Shown: one piece after another, positions 5,412 through 8,659 of the stretch
Position numbering within the stretch: the first letter of the stretch is position 1
Layout of the letters: each line of letters starts with the position of its first letter
Origin: an uncultured Oscillospiraceae bacterium
GTDB lineage: Bacteria > Bacillota_A > Clostridia > Oscillospirales > Oscillospiraceae
Direction: 5' to 3'
DNA: 8,659 nt
Assembly (NCBI GenBank): GCA_934635515.1
Contig: CAKTZK010000063.1
Location: 1 to 8,659 of the forward strand
The notes under the pieces: generated by a model
The model's database searches: none
Told to the model about the DNA's origin: nothing
Seen by the model: only the letters and a program-made list of their open reading frames with translations
Program-made: the position numbers and the translations under genes

Positions 5412-6545
5412 TTAAACCTTTTGTGCTAACTTCGTGCTGTACTCCGCCCGGAAGGCCGCAAACTGTCCCTCGTCCAGGGCATCCCGGATCTTCTGCGCCA
5501 ATTTATTATAAAAATACAGGTTATGCATCACGGCCAGCCGCATGGCAAGTATCTCCTCCGCCGCAAAAAGATGCCGGACATAAGCGCGGCTGAAGTTTTT
5601 GCACACCGGACAGTCGCACTGGGGATCAATGGGGCCATCATCCAGCTTGTACTTGGCGTTTTTGATATTCAGCGTACCCTGCCAGGTAAAGAGCTTCCCG
5701 TGCCGGGCGTTTCGCGCCGGCATCACGCAGTCAAAGAAGTCCACGCCCCGAGCCACACCCTCAATGATATTGCTGGGTGTCCCCACGCCCATAAGATACC
5801 GGGGCTTGTCCGCAGGCATGTACGGCTCCACGGCCTCGATGATCTGGTACATGGTCTCCGTGGGCTCCCCCACCGCCAGTCCGCCGATGGCGTAGCCGTC
5901 GCAGTCCAGCTTGGCGATCTCCTGCATGTGCCAGATACGCAGGTCCGGGAAGGTGGCCCCCTGGTTGATGCCGAAAAGCATCTGCCCCGGGTTTACCGTG
6001 TCCGGCAGGCTGCCGAGGCGGTCGTGCTCCTTTTTGCACCGCTCCAGCCACCGCAGCGTCCGCTCGCAGCTGGCCTTGGCGTACTCATAAGTGGCCGGAT
6101 TTTCCACACATTCGTCAAAGGCCATGGCGATGTCCGAGCCCAGGTTGGACTGGATGCGCATACTCTCCTCCGGTCCCATGAAGATGCGGTGCCCATCCAG
6201 ATGAGAGGCAAAGGTCACCCCCTCCTCCTTGATCTTGCGCAGGCTGGCCAGAGAAAACACCTGAAACCCGCCGGAGTCCGTCAGGATCGGCCCGTCCCAC
6301 CGCATGAAGCGGTGCAGGCCGCCCATCTGCTTCACCACGTCATCGCCGGGGCGCAGATGCAGGTGGTAGGTATTGGACAGCTCGATCTGGCAGCCGATGT
6401 CCTTCAGATCAAAGGCACTGAGCCCACCCTTGATGGCCGCCTGGGTGCCCACATTCATAAACACCGGCGTCTGTACCACGCCACCATGGGCACACCGAAA
6501 CTCGCCCCGCCGGGCATTTCCCTCTTTTTTAATGACCTTAAACAT
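5412..6545 (-). CDS. tgt: Queuine/preQ1 tRNA-guanine transglycosylase (Tgt)
   Basis: A 377-residue enzyme, the usual bacterial length, that exchanges guanine-34 in the anticodon wobble position of GUN tRNAs (Tyr, His, Asn, Asp) for the queuosine precursor preQ1. Visible active-site features are Asp90 in TDSGGFQV, Asp143 in MAFDECV, the GGLAVGE base-binding loop (221-227) and the nucleophile Asp272 in FDCVMPAR. The zinc site is Cys310, Cys312, Cys315 (CDCPVC) with His341 in MHNLYFY. The frame is open upstream to 6860, but that extension reads across the next genes out of frame. The ATG at 6545 starts the family N-terminus MFKVIKKEG, has GAGGAG seven bases upstream, and is chosen. Its product feeds QueA, encoded just upstream in the same operon. 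Confidence 0.96.
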   Translation of the reverse strand: MFKVIKKEGNARRGEFRCAHGGVVQTPVFMNVGTQAAIKGGLSAFDLKDIGCQIELSNTYHLHLRPGDDVVKQMGGLHRFMRWDGPILTDSGGFQVFSLASLRKIKEEGVTFASHLDGHRIFMGPEESMRIQSNLGSDIAMAFDECVENPATYEYAKASCERTLRWLERCKKEHDRLGSLPDTVNPGQMLFGINQGATFPDLRIWHMQEIAKLDCDGYAIGGLAVGEPTETMYQIIEAVEPYMPADKPRYLMGVGTPSNIIEGVARGVDFFDCVMPARNARHGKLFTWQGTLNIKNAKYKLDDGPIDPQCDCPVCKNFSRAYVRHLFAAEEILAMRLAVMHNLYFYNKLAQKIRDALDEGQFAAFRAEYSTKLAQKV

Positions 6546-6574
6546 GGATAAACTCCTCAAAATACGAATTCCAA

Positions 6575-6748
6575 TCACATAGGTGATGTAAACCACAAAT
6601 AGCCCAAAACGATGATCCCGATCACCATAATCGCGGTAATCGCTATGAACGGCGTCCATTTGCTGCTTTTTCTGCCTTTTGTAAACGCAAAAATATCTAA
6701 CACCAGCAATATCAAATAGAGTATTGCCGCATATCCGGTAAATCCCAT
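6575..6748 (-). CDS. 57-residue two-helix membrane protein of unknown function
   Basis: I do not recognise this protein. It is nearly all membrane: helix one at about 4-23, a short positively charged turn KGRKSSK (24-30), and helix two at about 33-53, ending WFTSPM. The positive turn predicts a cytoplasmic loop with both ends outside. The frame opens at a TTG at 6763, but the ATG at 6748 has a strong GGAGGAGG (6761-6754) five bases upstream, so translation starts there. It begins 17 bases after the queA stop and ends 29 bases before tgt, so it is embedded in the queuosine operon. It could be an inner-membrane accessory protein unrelated to queuosine, or a small factor linked to transport. The strong ribosome binding site and clean membrane topology argue that it is real. 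Confidence 0.75.
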   Translation of the reverse strand: MGFTGYAAILYLILLVLDIFAFTKGRKSSKWTPFIAITAIMVIGIIVLGYLWFTSPM

Positions 6749-6753
6749 ATCGT

Positions 6754-6761
6754 CCTCCTCC
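6754..6761 (-). promoter_or_regulatory. Ribosome binding site fixing the start of the small membrane gene
   Basis: GGAGGAGG on the - strand, five bases before the ATG at 6748. It lies between the queA stop (6766-6768) and that ATG, and rules out the in-frame TTG at 6763 as the start because that codon abuts the site itself. Confidence 0.85.
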
Positions 6762-6765
6762 AATA

Positions 6766-7791
6766 TCAGTGGATGAACATCGCATCGCCGAAGGAGAAGA
6801 AGCGGTATCTCTCCCGCACGGCTTCCTCATAAGCCCGCAAGACATTCTCCCGCCCCGCAAGAGCGGAAACCAGCATGATGAGCGTAGACTCCGGCAGGTG
6901 GAAATTGGTGATCAGCGCGTCCAGAACCTTAAACTTATACCCCGGATAGATAAAAATATTGGTCCACCCAGCTGAGGCGCGCATGGTCCCGTCCTCCCCT
7001 GCCCAGGATTCCACCGTTCGGCAGGAGGTGGTCCCTACGCAGATGACCCGGCCTCCGTTTTTCTTCGTCTCGTTGATTAGGTCCGCCGTTTCCTGGGGGA
7101 TCACGCAGTATTCGCTGTGCATCAGGTGGTCTGTAATGTCATCTTCCTTTACAGGCCGGAAAGTACCCAGCCCCACATGGAGCGTCACATAGCCCACCTT
7201 CACGCCCATCTCCTGCACCTTCTGCAGCAACTCCTCCGTGAAATGCAGACCCGCCGTAGGGGCCGCAGCCGATCCTACCACCTTGGAGTATACCGTCTGA
7301 TACCGCTCCCGGTCCTGCAGCTCCTCCTTGATATAGGGCGGCAGGGGCATTTTTCCCAGCCGGTCCAACACCTCCAGAAAGATACCCTCATAGTCAAATT
7401 TCACCAGCCGGTTTCCGCCCTCCAGCACTTCGGTCACTTCCGCCGTCAGCTCTCCGTCGCCGAAGCTGAGCTTCGCCCCCTGGCGCAGATGCTTTCCCGG
7501 CCGCACCAGGCACTCCCAGGTCTTCTCCCCCCGGTCAATAAGCAGCAGCACCTCGCAGGCGCCGCCCCCCGGCAGCCGCTGACCCAGAAGCCGCGCCGGC
7601 AGCACCCGGGAGTCGTTCAGAATCAGGCAGTCGCCCGCTCGCAGATACGCCGGCAGGTCGTAAAAATGCCTGTGCTCCCAGGCACCGCTGTTTTTATCCA
7701 GCACCAGCAGCCGAGATGCGTCCCGCTTTTCAATAGGTGTCTGTGCGATCAGCTCCTGGGGCAGATCAAAATTAAAATCACTTGTTTTCAT
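6766..7791 (-). CDS. queA: S-adenosylmethionine:tRNA ribosyltransferase-isomerase (QueA)
   Basis: A 341-residue cytoplasmic enzyme that moves the ribosyl part of S-adenosylmethionine onto preQ1 in tRNA, producing epoxyqueuosine after Tgt has inserted preQ1. Family landmarks are all present: the N-terminus [29 protein letters not shown] (59-68), [13 protein letters not shown] (173-185), [14 protein letters not shown] (201-214), [10 protein letters not shown] (253-262) and [14 protein letters not shown] (291-304). Its length equals the family norm. The start at 7791 gives the canonical N-terminus, although its ribosome binding site is weak (GGAA about nine bases upstream), which may keep expression low. 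It heads the queA, small membrane gene, tgt operon, with its own promoter just after the tyrS terminator. Confidence 0.96.
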   Translation of the reverse strand: MKTSDFNFDLPQELIAQTPIEKRDASRLLVLDKNSGAWEHRHFYDLPAYLRAGDCLILNDSRVLPARLLGQRLPGGGACEVLLLIDRGEKTWECLVRPGKHLRQGAKLSFGDGELTAEVTEVLEGGNRLVKFDYEGIFLEVLDRLGKMPLPPYIKEELQDRERYQTVYSKVVGSAAAPTAGLHFTEELLQKVQEMGVKVGYVTLHVGLGTFRPVKEDDITDHLMHSEYCVIPQETADLINETKKNGGRVICVGTTSCRTVESWAGEDGTMRASAGWTNIFIYPGYKFKVLDALITNFHLPESTLIMLVSALAGRENVLRAYEEAVRERYRFFSFGDAMFIH

Positions 7792-7833
7792 GTTGTCTCA
7801 TTCCAGTTCTTCATATTGATTCCATTTCATGTT

Positions 7834-7862
7834 CTTATACTATATCCTTCGCCCATTTTCAA
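7834..7862 (-). promoter_or_regulatory. Sigma-A promoter for the queA operon
   Basis: On the - strand TTGAAA (7862-7857), 17 bases, then TATAAG (7839-7834). Both boxes match consensus at 5 of 6 positions. The -35 box begins two bases beyond the U-run of the tyrS terminator. Predicted start is near 7827, giving a leader of about 36 bases, too short for a classical riboswitch; no preQ1 aptamer is evident. Confidence 0.7.
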
Positions 7863-7863
7863 G

Positions 7864-7893
7864 AAAAAAGGCTCTCCGCCGCAGCGAAGAGCC
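7864..7893 (-). terminator. Intrinsic terminator of tyrS
   Basis: On the - strand GGCTCTTCGC-TGCG-GCGGAGAGCC forms a 10-bp stem (one G-U pair) with a 4-base loop, directly followed by six U (7869-7864). It begins 16 bases after the tyrS stop codon. Confidence 0.93.
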
Positions 7894-7909
7894 CTTTCAT
7901 AGTCCGATT

Positions 7910-8659
7910 TTACATATATGCTCTGTGGAAGATCTTCTTCCCCTTCTTGATGATCACGCCGTCGCCGCTGAGGGCATCCCCGTCAAAGGCCACATCGATG
8001 GACGTGACCTTCGCGTCATTGACGCTGACGCCGCCCTGCTGCACCAGCCGCCGGGCCTCGCTGTTGGACGCGCACAGTCCGCACTCCACCAGCAGCGCCA
8101 TAATGCCGATCTTCCCGTCCGCCAGCTTCTCCGCCGGGATCTGGGTAGCCGGCATGTGGGTGGCATCACCCTTGCCGGAGAACAGCGCCCGGGACGCCTC
8201 CCGCGCCTTGTCCGCCTCCTCCTGGCTGTGTACCAGCTTCGTCAGCTCGTAGGCCAGAATGTCCTTGGCCTCGTTGAGCTTGGCGTCCTTCCAGTCGGCC
8301 ATGGCGTCGATCTCCTCCAGGGGCAGGAAGGTCAGCATCCGCAGGCACTTGATCACATCCGCGTCGTCCACGTTCCGCCAGTACTGATAGAACTCGAAGG
8401 GGCTGGTCTTGTTGGGATCCAGCCACACGGCGCCGGAGGCAGTCTTGCCCATCTTCTTGCCCTCGGAATTCAGCAGCAGATTGATGGTCATAGCGTGGGC
8501 GTCCTTGCCCAGCTTACGGCGAATCAGCTCCGTGCCGCCCAGCATGTTGGACCACTGATCATCGCCGCCGAACTGCATGTTGCAGCCATAGTGCTGGAAC
8601 ATGTAGTAGAAGTCGTAGCTTTGCATGATCATGTAGTTAAACTCCAGGAAGCTCAGGCC
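7910..8659 (-). CDS. tyrS: Tyrosyl-tRNA synthetase, C-terminal 249 residues (5' truncated by window edge)
   Basis: Charges tRNA-Tyr with tyrosine in the cytoplasm. The frame stays open to the right edge, so the roughly 160 N-terminal residues carrying the HIGH motif are missing, and the ATG at 8632 is internal. Visible parts (numbered from the edge) are the tyrosine/tRNA-binding segment EFNYMIMQSYDF (6-17), GGDDQW (31-36), the ATP-binding KMSKS-type loop in the form KMGKT (69-73), a linker helical region and a C-terminal S4-like RNA-binding domain (about 187-245). The S4 domain holds NSEARRLVQQGGVSVND (199-215). Tyrosine tRNA is a substrate for queuosine modification, so its neighbourhood with queA/tgt is thematically fitting, though a separate terminator and promoter show they are different transcription units. 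Confidence 0.96.
   Translation of the reverse strand, partial: GLSFLEFNYMIMQSYDFYYMFQHYGCNMQFGGDDQWSNMLGGTELIRRKLGKDAHAMTINLLLNSEGKKMGKTASGAVWLDPNKTSPFEFYQYWRNVDDADVIKCLRMLTFLPLEEIDAMADWKDAKLNEAKDILAYELTKLVHSQEEADKAREASRALFSGKGDATHMPATQIPAEKLADGKIGIMALLVECGLCASNSEARRLVQQGGVSVNDAKVTSIDVAFDGDALSGDGVIIKKGKKIFHRAYM

Noticed and set aside
5523..6551. Long + strand open frame opposite tgt
   Set aside because: Shadow of tgt: no homology recognisable, His/Leu/Arg-rich composition, and no ribosome binding site.
6546..6860. N-terminal extension of Tgt to 482 residues
   Set aside because: The extra residues come from reading the small membrane gene and the end of queA in another frame; 377 residues from 6545 matches the family length exactly.
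7792..7833. preQ1 riboswitch ahead of queA
   Set aside because: The predicted leader is only about 36 bases, and I see neither a C-rich loop/pseudoknot nor an expression platform.

Overview
This 8.66 kb window looks like a chromosomal housekeeping region of a fairly GC-rich, endospore-lineage Firmicute, probably a Clostridia member of the Oscillospiraceae type. The lineage is inferred from three things: strong AGGAGG ribosome binding sites throughout, a split (two-subunit) transketolase, and the queA-tgt-yajC order followed by a small membrane gene that resembles Bacillus yrzE. A SpoIIM-like protein directly upstream of xerD points the same way. I see no phage, insertion sequence, CRISPR array, rRNA or tRNA.

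Layout on the + strand (left): the C-terminal part of an Xer-type tyrosine recombinase (2-562, cut by the window edge), a promoter, and then the two transketolase subunits (710-1519 and 1524-2450). A perfect 15-bp hairpin at 2468-2501 ends this unit and also serves the convergent unit from the right.

Layout on the - strand (right to left): the 3' two-thirds of tyrS (cut by the right edge) with its terminator; then a promoter and queA, a 57-residue two-helix membrane protein of unknown function, and tgt; then an internal promoter and yajC. Next come a terminator-like hairpin, a four-helix membrane protein (YrzE/TIGR04086-like), an AT-rich regulatory stretch of about 320 bases, a SpoIIM-like membrane protein and xerD.

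How the genes fit together: QueA and Tgt carry out two steps of queuosine modification of tRNA. YajC is the accessory subunit of the Sec translocon that usually sits beside them. SpoIIM-like and XerD are probably translationally coupled, because the stop codon of the first lies inside the ribosome binding site of the second. The transketolase pair serves the non-oxidative pentose phosphate pathway.

I do not find a convincing new multi-gene system. The points most worth a second look are a terminator hairpin whose 3' arm contains the ribosome binding site of the next gene, the unassigned 57-residue membrane protein inside the queuosine operon, and a three-copy 14-bp tandem repeat overlapping the candidate promoter of the spoIIM-like/xerD unit.
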